Shown here: one piece after another, positions 8,019 to 15,993 of the stretch
How positions within the stretch are numbered: position 1 is the first letter of the stretch
Layout of the letters: every line of letters starts with the position of its first letter
Assembly (NCBI RefSeq): GCF_017165765.1
Contig: NZ_JAFGZD010000007.1
Span: 186,001-250,000, forward strand
Source of the DNA: Pseudomonas capsici
GTDB taxonomy: Bacteria > Pseudomonadota > Gammaproteobacteria > Pseudomonadales > Pseudomonadaceae
Direction: 5' to 3'
DNA: 64,000 nucleotides
The notes under the pieces: model-generated
What the model saw: the letters and a program-made list of their open reading frames with translations, nothing else
Told to the model about the DNA's origin: nothing
The model's database searches: none
Position numbers and translations under genes: made by a program

Positions 8019-9950
8019 ATGCCAAGGTCCTGTTCCATTGAGCAAGCCGTCGATCATGTGCTCGCGCAGTTGCCCGAGCATATTCACATGGGCATGCCTT
8101 TGGGGTTGGGCAAGCCCAATCGGTTCGTCAATGCGCTGTACGAGCGCATCAGCCAGCTTCCCGAGCGGCAACTGACGATTTATACCGCGCTGAGTCTGGG
8201 GCGGCCGCCGGCGGGTGAGGGGTTGCAGGGGCGTTTTCTGGAGCCGTTTCTGGAGCGGGTTTTCGGGGATTATCTGGAGCTGGAGTTCCTGTCGGCGCTG
8301 CGCCGTGACAACCTGCCGCCGAACATTCACATCCAGCAATTCTTCATGCAGCCCGGCAGTCTGCTCAACAGCGAGTCTGCCCAGCAGAGTTATGTCAGCA
8401 GCAACTACAGCCATGCAGCCCGGGACATCAATGCCAGTGGCCTGAACCTGATTGCGCAACTGGTGGCCTGTGATGAACAGCGGCCCGGCAAGTTGAGCCT
8501 GAGCTGCAACCCTGACGTGACCCTCGATCTGCTGCCGATGGTTGCCAAACGGCGGGCCGCGGGCGAGACGATTCTGATACTGGGTCAGATTCATGCCGAT
8601 CTGCCCTATATGCCCGGCGATTCCGAACTGGATGCCGAAGCCTTCGATCTGCTGCTCGATGAGCATGAGCGCAGCGTTCTGTTCTCGACGCCCAATATGC
8701 CCGTTGGCTTTCAGGATCATTTCATCGGCCTGCATGCCAGCACTCTGGTTCGCGATGGCGGCACCTTGCAGATCGGCATTGGCTCCATGGGGGATGCTTT
8801 GACCGCCGCGCTGCTGGCCCGGCAGGCCAATAACGACAGCTATCGCGGGTTGCTCGCGGAACTGAACATGAGCAACTGGCAGACCCTGATCGACCGCGAA
8901 GGCGGCGTCCAGCCTTTTGCCAACGGGCTTTACGGGTGCAGTGAAATGTTCGTCAACGGCCTGTTGGTACTGGCCGACGCTGGCATTGTGCGGCGCAAGG
9001 TGTATGCCGATGTCGAGTTGCAACGACTGGCCAATCTGGGCACCCTGGATGAAAGCGTTCACCCGGATGGCGTTGTGCTGCATGGCGGGTTCTTCCTCGG
9101 CCCGCTGAGCTTTTATGAGCGTTTGCGTGAGTTGCCTGCCGAGCGACTGGCGCAGTTCAACATGACTGCCATCAGCTACATCAACGAGCTCTATGGCAAT
9201 GAGGAGCTCAAACGCCTGCAACGCCGGGATGCGCGCTTTATCAACAGTGCGTTCACCATGACCCTGATGGGCGCAGCGGTGTCCGATCAACTGGAAGACG
9301 GACGTGTGCTCAGTGGCGTCGGCGGGCAGTACAACTTCGTTTCCCAGGCCCATGCGCTGGAGGACGCACGCTCGATCCTGATTTTGCGCAGTTGGCGGGA
9401 GTCGGGCGGCGAGATCAGTTCCAATATCGTCTGGGAATATGGCCATGCGACCATTCCCCGGCACCTGCGCGATATCGTCGTGACCGAGTACGGCATTGCC
9501 GACCTGCGTGGCCAGACCGATGCGACGGTGATCGAGCGACTGCTGAATATCAGCGACTCGCGTTTTCAGGAAGGCCTGATTGAGCAGGCGCAAAAGGCGG
9601 GCAAGCTGCCGAAGGGCTTTCACCTCGACCCGCGTTTTACCGATAACACGCCTGCGCGTTTGCAGGACATCGCATCCCGCTACTCGGCGTTGTTCACTGA
9701 ATACCCACTGGGCTGTGATTTCACTTCACAGGAGCGTGATCTGCTACGAGCCTTGAACTGGCTCAAGAGCAAATTCAAGCTCAGCGAGCTTCTGGAGCTG
9801 GGCAAAGCCACCCTGGATGCGCCCGAGCCTTCGGCTTATGCCGCGCACCTGCAACGTATGCAACTCGATCAGCCTGAAGGCCTGCGTGAGGAGTTGTATC
9901 AGCGTCTGTTGCTGGCCGGCTTGCAGAGCTCTGTCGAATCAGCGCTTTGA
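8019..9950 (+). CDS. Acetyl-CoA hydrolase/transferase family protein
   Basis: A 643-residue protein of the class I CoA-transferase/acetyl-CoA hydrolase family. The C-terminal domain is well marked: 'LSGVGGQYNFVSQAHALEDARSILILRS', 'SSNIVWEYGHATIPRHLRDIVVTEYGIADLRGQTDATVIERLLNISDSRFQEGL' and 'LPKGFHLD'. An N-terminal lobe has the CoA-binding 'LQIGIGSMGDALTAALLAR'. At over 600 residues it belongs to the longer subgroup. Substrate acyl-CoA is not visible from sequence. A GGAG sits upstream of the ATG at 8019. It stands alone between the toxin-antitoxin pair and the convergent sulfur island. Confidence 0.8.
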   Translation: MPRSCSIEQAVDHVLAQLPEHIHMGMPLGLGKPNRFVNALYERISQLPERQLTIYTALSLGRPPAGEGLQGRFLEPFLERVFGDYLELEFLSALRRDNLPPNIHIQQFFMQPGSLLNSESAQQSYVSSNYSHAARDINASGLNLIAQLVACDEQRPGKLSLSCNPDVTLDLLPMVAKRRAAGETILILGQIHADLPYMPGDSELDAEAFDLLLDEHERSVLFSTPNMPVGFQDHFIGLHASTLVRDGGTLQIGIGSMGDALTAALLARQANNDSYRGLLAELNMSNWQTLIDREGGVQPFANGLYGCSEMFVNGLLVLADAGIVRRKVYADVELQRLANLGTLDESVHPDGVVLHGGFFLGPLSFYERLRELPAERLAQFNMTAISYINELYGNEELKRLQRRDARFINSAFTMTLMGAAVSDQLEDGRVLSGVGGQYNFVSQAHALEDARSILILRSWRESGGEISSNIVWEYGHATIPRHLRDIVVTEYGIADLRGQTDATVIERLLNISDSRFQEGLIEQAQKAGKLPKGFHLDPRFTDNTPARLQDIASRYSALFTEYPLGCDFTSQERDLLRALNWLKSKFKLSELLELGKATLDAPEPSAYAAHLQRMQLDQPEGLREELYQRLLLAGLQSSVESAL

Positions 9951-10358
9951 GCGGTTTTCCAGAGCCTGGAATATCAGCATTCCAGCCAGCATGGAAAGCA
10001 CGAAAACCAGTGGTTGCCATTGCAGTGTGAGCAGCAGAGCGACGCTGGGCCCGGGGCACAGCCCGGCAATACCCCAGCCGATGCCGAACAGCAGGCTGCC
10101 GCCGATCAGGCGCTTGTCCAGCGTGCGGTTGGTCGGCAGTTGCATGGGGGCTCCGAGCAGCGACTGACTGCGTTTGCCGGCCCAGCGAAACGGCAGGAAA
10201 GCCACGGTGATGGCTCCAAGCATGACAAACGCCAGTGAAGGGTCCCATTGCCCGGCGAGGTCGAGAAAGCCCAGAACCTTGGCCGGGTTGGTCATGCCGG
10301 CCAATAAAAGACCGATGCCAAACAGCACTCCGGCCAGTAATGCAATGAATGGGCGCAT
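9939..10358 (-). CDS. YeeE/YedE family sulfur-transport half protein (second)
   Basis: A 139-residue membrane protein with about four hydrophobic segments ('FIALLAGVLFGIGLLLAGM', 'LAFVMLGAITVAFLPF', 'LIGGSLLFGIGWGIAGLCPGPSVALL', 'LVFVLSMLAGMLIFQAL'). The 'GIGWGIAGLCPGPS' loop with its cysteine is the YeeE/YedE (TsuA-like) signature; relatives take up thiosulfate or move reduced sulfur. It starts two bases after the companion half protein at 10361-10792 ends, so the two probably form one transporter. The 3' end overlaps the end of the convergent CoA-transferase gene by 12 bases. Confidence 0.83.
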   Translation of the reverse strand: MRPFIALLAGVLFGIGLLLAGMTNPAKVLGFLDLAGQWDPSLAFVMLGAITVAFLPFRWAGKRSQSLLGAPMQLPTNRTLDKRLIGGSLLFGIGWGIAGLCPGPSVALLLTLQWQPLVFVLSMLAGMLIFQALENRSKR

Positions 10359-10360
10359 GC

Positions 10361-10792
10361 TCAGTTCCCCGACAGGTGGCGAAGAATGAAGACTGTGCTG
10401 AAACCTGCCAGCATGAAGATCACGGTTGCCACCATCGAGCGCGGTGACAGGCGAGCGATACCGCAGACGCCATGGCCGCTGGTGCAGCCGGAGCCATAAC
10501 GGGTGCCGATGCCGACCAGCAGGCCTGCCACAATCAGGCCGGGCCATGAGGTTTCAAACGACATGGCGGGCCATGCGCTGAACAACCCCCAGATCAGTGG
10601 CGACACCAGCAGACCGACGATGAACAGTGCCTTCTCGTTGCGGCCTTCGCCCTGCTGCAACAGACTGGCCAGTAAACCGCTGATCCCGGTGATGCGTCCG
10701 TTGCCCAGTACGAACAGGCTGGCAGCCAGGCCGATGAGCAGGCCGCCGGCCAGTGCTGACCAGGGTGTGAAGTGAAGCCAATCGATGAGCAT
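10361..10792 (-). CDS. YeeE/YedE family sulfur-transport half protein (first)
   Basis: A 143-residue membrane protein starting [21 protein letters not shown], with four hydrophobic stretches and the conserved '[16 protein letters not shown]' loop. The two cysteines of this loop are thought to handle sulfur passing through the membrane. The start at 10792 follows a GGAAAT ribosome site. It lies 11 bases downstream of the TauE/SafE gene and just before the second half, in the same transcript as SQR and the persulfide dioxygenase-like gene. Import of thiosulfate or sulfane sulfur is the likely role. Confidence 0.83.
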   Translation of the reverse strand: MLIDWLHFTPWSALAGGLLIGLAASLFVLGNGRITGISGLLASLLQQGEGRNEKALFIVGLLVSPLIWGLFSAWPAMSFETSWPGLIVAGLLVGIGTRYGSGCTSGHGVCGIARLSPRSMVATVIFMLAGFSTVFILRHLSGN

Positions 10793-10803
10793 TGCGATTT
10801 CCT

Positions 10804-11619
10804 TCAAGTCAGGACGCTGAAAACGAGCATGGCCGCAGCAACCCATCCGGCAATGGCGAACAGTTGCTGCAAGCGAGGGCCTGCAAGGTGGTGGGAAACC
10901 TGCCTGCCGCCCAGCAGCCCGATCATGGCTCCCAGGGCGAACGGGGCTCCGACTGCCCAGTGCATCACGCCAGCCAGCGATGCCGTGATAACACTGCCGG
11001 TCGACACCAGTGCAATGACCGCCAACGAGGTGGCGACCACACTTTTCGGGTTAAGGTCGCTGTAGCGTGTCAGCGCCGGGATGATGACAAATCCGCCGCC
11101 TACGCCCAGTAACCCCGACAGCAGGCCTGAGGTCATACCGGTCAGGGTCAGCGCCCGGATGCAGGGCATGGTCCAACGCAGTCGACCTTGCAGCGGATTG
11201 AGCACACAAGGCAAGACTTCCTGACGACAGGCTGTGGGGCCGTGCTTCAACTCGCGGCTGGCCTTGATGAAGATCCGCCCGCAGGCATAGAACATCACCC
11301 CGGAAAAGATCAGCAGCAACGGCGTATTGGGCACACGATGGGCAAGCCACAGGCCCAATGGCGCCATGACGACACCGATCCCGGCGATATAGGCCGCGGC
11401 CCGATAGCGGACAATGCCCTGTCTCAAGCCCAGAATGGCACCCAGTGCCGCCGCCAGGCCCACGGCCAGCAAGCCGACGGGCGCGGCCTCGACCATCGAC
11501 AGCCCCAGCCCGAAAACCAGCAGCGGTACGGCCAGAATCCCGCCGCCTGCACCGGTCAGCGCCAGTATTGCGCCAATGATCGCCCCCAGGCCTGCGCCCA
11601 GCAGTTGATGTTCATCCAT
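10804..11619 (-). CDS. TauE/SafE family sulfite/anion exporter
   Basis: A 271-residue membrane protein of the TauE/SafE (DUF81) family. Two glycine-rich repeats, 'GAIIGAILALTGAGGGILAVPLLVFGLGLS' near residue 12 and 'GLLSGLLGVGGGFVIIPALTRYSDL' near 155, head the two halves of about four membrane segments each. Relatives move sulfite, sulfoacetate or similar anions. The start at 11619 lies within the last 8 bases of the SQR gene. In this operon the natural job is export of sulfite made by persulfide oxidation (inference). Confidence 0.85.
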   Translation of the reverse strand: MDEHQLLGAGLGAIIGAILALTGAGGGILAVPLLVFGLGLSMVEAAPVGLLAVGLAAALGAILGLRQGIVRYRAAAYIAGIGVVMAPLGLWLAHRVPNTPLLLIFSGVMFYACGRIFIKASRELKHGPTACRQEVLPCVLNPLQGRLRWTMPCIRALTLTGMTSGLLSGLLGVGGGFVIIPALTRYSDLNPKSVVATSLAVIALVSTGSVITASLAGVMHWAVGAPFALGAMIGLLGGRQVSHHLAGPRLQQLFAIAGWVAAAMLVFSVLT

Positions 11620-12865
11620 GTTGTACGGCTGCCGGTTGTGGTCTGGCCAGCCATTCGCGCCCCTTGAGCATGCCTTGCCAGTAGAGCGGTGGCAGCACAC
11701 GTTCTTTCAGCCACCAGGCCAATCGTGTCGGGTGACGTCCATCGAAGAGCCAGAGCGGGAAGCTGGGGGCGACCTTGCCGCCGTAGGTGAATTCAGCCAG
11801 TACGATCTTGCCCCGTTCCACGGTGAGCGGGCAGGAGCCGTAGCCGTCATAAGCGGCCTGTCTTGCTGCGCGGCCCATAGCAACCAGCACATTGACGGCA
11901 ACCACCGGGGCCTGTTTCCGGGCAGCCGCTGCGGTTTTGGCGTTGCTGGTATTGATGGCATCGCCCAGGCAGAAAATATTGCTGAATCGGCGATGCATCA
12001 ATGTGGCCGGATCGACGTCCAGCCAGCCTGCGGTGTCGGCCAAAGGGCTTGAGCGAATGAAGTCCGGTGCTGTCTGGGGCGGCACCACATGCAGCATGTC
12101 GAAGCCTTGTTCGACAGTCTCGCTGGTTCCGTCTGCGCGGGTCTGGATGAAAGTGGCGCGTTTTGCAGGCCCGTTGACCGCCACCAGCCTGTGGCCGAAC
12201 TTCAGGTCGATAGCATAGCGTTCGACATACTCCATCAAGGCCGGCACATAGTCCGGCACCCCGAACAGCACGGCTCCGGCATTGTAGAACCGGGTATTGA
12301 TCTGTCCCAGATGGCCGGATCTTAGCCAGTGATCGCAGGAGAGATACATCGCCTTCTGGGGGGCTCCGGCGCATTTGATCGGCATCGGCGGCTGAGTGAA
12401 CAGGGCCTGGCCGCCCTTGAGCCCTTGAACCAGCTCCCAAGTGTAAGGGGCCAGGTCATAGCGATAGTTGGACGTTACTCCGTTGCTCCCCAATGTTTCG
12501 ACCAATCCCTCGATGGCGGCCCAGTCCAGCTTCAGGCCGGGACAGACCACCAGTTGCTGGTAACCCAGGCTGCGTCCGTCCTCCAGGATCACGGCATTGG
12601 CATCAGGCTCGAAGCTCGCCACGGCCGCCTTGATCCACTTCACGCCTCTGGGGATCAGCGAAGCCATGCTGCGGGCTGTCGATGACGGCTGGAAAACTCC
12701 GGCCCCGACCAGCGTCCAGCCCGGCTGGTAATAGTGGGTGTCGGCAGGATCAATGAGGGCGATATCCAGCGATGCATCGCGAGCCAGCAGGCTTGCGGCG
12801 GTGGCGATTCCGGCGGCTCCGGCACCGACGATCACTATCTGGTGGGCAGGGGAGTTCAGGCTCAT
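11612..12865 (-). CDS. sqr: Sulfide:quinone oxidoreductase, SQOR (mitochondrial-like) type
   Basis: A 417-residue FAD protein that oxidises H2S to sulfane sulfur and passes electrons to quinone at the inner membrane. The N-terminal FAD motif is 'IVIVGAGAAGIATAASLL'. The two redox cysteines appear in family context: C165 in 'PIKCAGAPQKAMYL', almost identical to the human SQOR segment, and C345 in 'GYGSCPLT'. 'NIFCLGDAINTSNAKTAAAARKQAPVV' is the second FAD-binding segment. The long C-terminal tail ('LAWWLKERVLPPLYWQGMLKGREWL') is amphipathic, as expected for membrane docking. It is followed by the exporter and preceded by the dioxygenase-like gene. Confidence 0.9.
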   Translation of the reverse strand: MSLNSPAHQIVIVGAGAAGIATAASLLARDASLDIALIDPADTHYYQPGWTLVGAGVFQPSSTARSMASLIPRGVKWIKAAVASFEPDANAVILEDGRSLGYQQLVVCPGLKLDWAAIEGLVETLGSNGVTSNYRYDLAPYTWELVQGLKGGQALFTQPPMPIKCAGAPQKAMYLSCDHWLRSGHLGQINTRFYNAGAVLFGVPDYVPALMEYVERYAIDLKFGHRLVAVNGPAKRATFIQTRADGTSETVEQGFDMLHVVPPQTAPDFIRSSPLADTAGWLDVDPATLMHRRFSNIFCLGDAINTSNAKTAAAARKQAPVVAVNVLVAMGRAARQAAYDGYGSCPLTVERGKIVLAEFTYGGKVAPSFPLWLFDGRHPTRLAWWLKERVLPPLYWQGMLKGREWLARPQPAAVQHG

Positions 12866-12893
12866 GTCAGGTTTCCAGACGCATGGCAGCGAT

Positions 12894-13778
12894 TCAAAGA
12901 ACGTTAAGCGGAATTTTCAGGTAGCTGACGCCGTTGTCTTCCGGTTCGGGGAAGTGGCCGCAGCGCATGTTGATCTGCACCGAGGGCAGCATCAGGACCG
13001 GCATTTCCAGGGTGGCATCCCGCGTTTCGCGCATTTTGACGAAGGCGTCTTCGTCGATGCCTTCATGCACATGGATGTTGTTGGCGCGCTGTTCGGCAAC
13101 GGTGGTCATGTATTGCAGTTCGCGGCCATTGGGCAGGTAGTCATGGCACATGAACAGCCGGGTCTGTGGCGGCAGGCTCAGGATTCGGTGGATGGAGCGA
13201 TACAGCGTGCGCGCATCGGCCCCCGGGAAGTCGCAGCGGGCTGTGCCGTAGTCGGGCATGAACAGCGTATCGCCGACGAACGCAACCGTTTCGTCGCCGA
13301 TCTGCACCAGATAGGTCATGCACGCAGGCGTATGGCCGGGGGTATGCAGCGCCCTGGCCTGCAGCGAGCCGATGGAGAATGCGCCCTCGTCATCCAGCAG
13401 CACATCGAACTGGGTGCCGTCCCGTGCGAAGTCCTCAGGAGCATTGAACAGCTTGCCAAAGACCTGTTGTACGGCCGTGATGTGGCTGCCGATGGCGATC
13501 TGTCCGCCCAGTTGCCGTTTCAGGTACGGCGCTGCCGACACATGGTCCGCATGGACATGGGTTTCCAGTATCCACTGCACCGATGCTTCCAGAACCTTGA
13601 CCCTTTCGATCAGACGGTCGGCCGATTCGGTGGCGGTGCGCCCGGATTTCGGGTCGTAGTCCAGCACGCTGTCGATCAGCGCGCATTGCTTGCTGACCAG
13701 ATCCATCACCAGATAACTGATGGTCCATGTATGGCTGTCGAAGAGTCCTTCGACATACAGCCTGTCCCCGATAATCAT
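12894..13778 (-). CDS. MBL-fold persulfide dioxygenase-like protein
   Basis: A 294-residue metallo-beta-lactamase-fold protein. 'ETHVHADHVSAAPYLK' is the HxHxDH metal motif, followed by 'LHTPGHTPACMTYLV' (third His) and 'FVGDTLFMPDYGTARCDFPGADARTLY', the ETHE1/Blh pattern, then 'FMCHDYLPNGRE'. Relatives oxidise glutathione persulfide to sulfite using mononuclear iron. Start MIIGDRLYVEG at 13778. As first gene of the leftward operon (dioxygenase, SQR, TauE, YeeE, YedE) it sits behind a candidate sigma-54 promoter and divergent from the FisR-like activator. Blh-type hydrolases are the alternative name for the same subgroup. Confidence 0.85.
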   Translation of the reverse strand: MIIGDRLYVEGLFDSHTWTISYLVMDLVSKQCALIDSVLDYDPKSGRTATESADRLIERVKVLEASVQWILETHVHADHVSAAPYLKRQLGGQIAIGSHITAVQQVFGKLFNAPEDFARDGTQFDVLLDDEGAFSIGSLQARALHTPGHTPACMTYLVQIGDETVAFVGDTLFMPDYGTARCDFPGADARTLYRSIHRILSLPPQTRLFMCHDYLPNGRELQYMTTVAEQRANNIHVHEGIDEDAFVKMRETRDATLEMPVLMLPSVQINMRCGHFPEPEDNGVSYLKIPLNVL

Positions 13779-13857
13779 TGCTGTGTCCCCGTGGCCGTAA
13801 ATGGAGTTACCCACACAAGCGCAGGCAGGCAGCGATTGGCAGTCTTGTCTATGCATA

Positions 13858-13872
13858 CCAATAAGCATGCCA
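13858..13872 (-). promoter_or_regulatory. Candidate sigma-54 (-24/-12) promoter for the sulfur operon
   Basis: On the reverse strand TGGCAT-GCTTA-TTGG runs from 13872 to 13858. It keeps the -24 TGGCA and the GG-N10-G spacing; the -12 doublet is GG instead of GC, so it is one base from consensus. Transcription would begin near 13846, 68 bases before the dioxygenase-like start. Dependence on sigma-54 is supported by the adjacent FisR-like activator. Confidence 0.5.
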
Positions 13873-13941
13873 ATCGATACCGGTGGGCGGATTACCCAAT
13901 GAATGCTTGATTCCGGTCAGTTGAGCAGAGCATGGCGTTCT

Positions 13942-14008
13942 CTGCCAATTCCCGAGAACTGCCAGATTCTGGCAGTCGGGTGGCAGTATCTGGCAGTCGA
14001 TGGCAGTC
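13942..14008. promoter_or_regulatory. Array of TGGCAGT repeats, likely activator binding sites
   Basis: Four copies of TGGCAGT start at 13970, 13981, 13991 and 14001, that is 11, 10 and 10 bases apart, about one DNA turn each. The first forms the right arm of a perfect palindrome, ACTGCCAG-ATT-CTGGCAGT (13958-13976), and another inverted half (CTGCCA) lies at 13942. A further copy is at 13837-13844. The array lies 70-136 bases upstream of the candidate -24 element, the usual place for a sigma-54 enhancer site, and ends 39 bases before the activator's own start. Confidence 0.65.
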
Positions 14009-14047
14009 AATTGGGTTAATCTGCACGCACCATCAACAGGAGCCCAC

Positions 14048-15367
14048 ATGTCACTCGTAGCCGGTCAACTTCCAGGCAGGCAGATGCAGTCCCTGGTGTC
14101 ATACCTTGAACATGACGAGCGCCCCAGCATCGTTCTCGACACGCAGTACAACATCATTGCCGCCAACACGGCCTATCAGCGTCAGTTTGGTATAGAGGGC
14201 AGGCCCCATATCGGCGAGAAGTGCTATCGGGTTTCCCACCAGTTCGCGGTGCCCTGCGATCAGGCAGGCGAGCATTGCCCGATGCGCAAGGCTCATGAAA
14301 CGCGGCTGGCGGAGAGGCTGCTGCATATTCATCACACTCCGCGTGGCCCTGAGCATGTGGATGTGGAGCTGCGCCCGATCCTCGATGATCAAGGTGTCGT
14401 CATTGCCTATGTCGAGCGTTTGAGCACGGTTGCCGTGGCCTCGGTGCAGCCGCAGCAACACGGGCTGGTGGGGCGTTCGGCTGCATTCAAGCGGGTACTG
14501 GCCGAGCTTCAGCGTGCCGCGCCGTCGCAGATTCCGGTCCTGCTGCAAGGCGAGTCGGGTACCGGCAAGGAGTTGTTCGCCCGCGCCCTGCATGCCAGCA
14601 GCTCAAGGGCCAATGGTCCGCTGGTGGTGGTCGACTGCACCGGCCTGACAGAAACCTTGTTGGAAAGTGAGCTGTTCGGCTACGAGAAGGGAGCGTTCAC
14701 AGGTGCCTTGCAACGCAAGACAGGCCTGGCCGAAGCCGCGCATGGCGGTACGCTGTTTCTTGATGAGATCGGTGAAGTGCCACTGGCCATGCAGGTCAAA
14801 CTGCTGAGGCTGATCGAGTCCGGCAGCTTCCGGCCCGTGGGCAGCCTGCGCACGGTGCATTCCGATTTCCGACTGGTTTGCGCCACTCACAAGCCACTCA
14901 AGGATATGGTCACCGAAGGCAGTTTCCGCCAGGACCTGTTCTATCGCATCAGCGGCTTTCCGATCCGGCTGCCTGCCTTGCGCGAGCGCAGCGAGGATTT
15001 GCCCTTGCTCATCGACAGCCTGTTGCAGCGCTCGGCGCAAGGGGCTGTGCCGCGTATCGATCCGGCAGCGATGAAGTTGCTTTGTCTGTATGGCTACCCC
15101 GGCAATATCCGGGAGTTGCGCAACATTCTGGAGCGCGCCCGGTTGTTCACCGACGACGGCATCATTCGTGTTCAGGATTTGCCCGCAGAAGTGCAAGGCC
15201 ATGCAGAGGGCGGTTTGCCCGGTTATCGCCGCAAGGACGATGGGCTGGAGAAACTGGCCCATGCGCTGAGTGTGTTCAAGGGCTCACGCAGCGAACTGGC
15301 CAGGGAGCTGGGGCTGAGCGAGCGCACCTTGTATCGCCGTTTGCGCTCGCTCGGGTTAACGGACTGA
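14048..15367 (+). CDS. fisR: FisR-like sigma-54 activator sensing sulfane sulfur
   Basis: A 439-residue enhancer-binding protein. The N-terminal sensory domain (1-130) is PAS-like ('[22 protein letters not shown]') with three cysteines at 59, 70 and 77. The AAA+ domain follows with Walker A 'GESGTGKE', the sigma-54-contact 'GAFTGA' loop and '[11 protein letters not shown]'. A Fis-type helix-turn-helix ends the protein ('[26 protein letters not shown]'). The cysteine spacing of 11 and 7 equals that which I recall for FisR of Cupriavidus (C53, C64, C71), where persulfide modification activates it. RBS AGGAG precedes 14048. It is divergent from the sulfur operon that it should control. Confidence 0.87.
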   Translation: MSLVAGQLPGRQMQSLVSYLEHDERPSIVLDTQYNIIAANTAYQRQFGIEGRPHIGEKCYRVSHQFAVPCDQAGEHCPMRKAHETRLAERLLHIHHTPRGPEHVDVELRPILDDQGVVIAYVERLSTVAVASVQPQQHGLVGRSAAFKRVLAELQRAAPSQIPVLLQGESGTGKELFARALHASSSRANGPLVVVDCTGLTETLLESELFGYEKGAFTGALQRKTGLAEAAHGGTLFLDEIGEVPLAMQVKLLRLIESGSFRPVGSLRTVHSDFRLVCATHKPLKDMVTEGSFRQDLFYRISGFPIRLPALRERSEDLPLLIDSLLQRSAQGAVPRIDPAAMKLLCLYGYPGNIRELRNILERARLFTDDGIIRVQDLPAEVQGHAEGGLPGYRRKDDGLEKLAHALSVFKGSRSELARELGLSERTLYRRLRSLGLTD

Positions 15368-15369
15368 CC

Positions 15370-15993
<624 letters not shown>

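Noticed and set aside
7857..9623. Open frame of 588 residues on the - strand across the CoA hydrolase gene
   Set aside because: A shadow of the strongly supported + strand gene; no recognisable domain.
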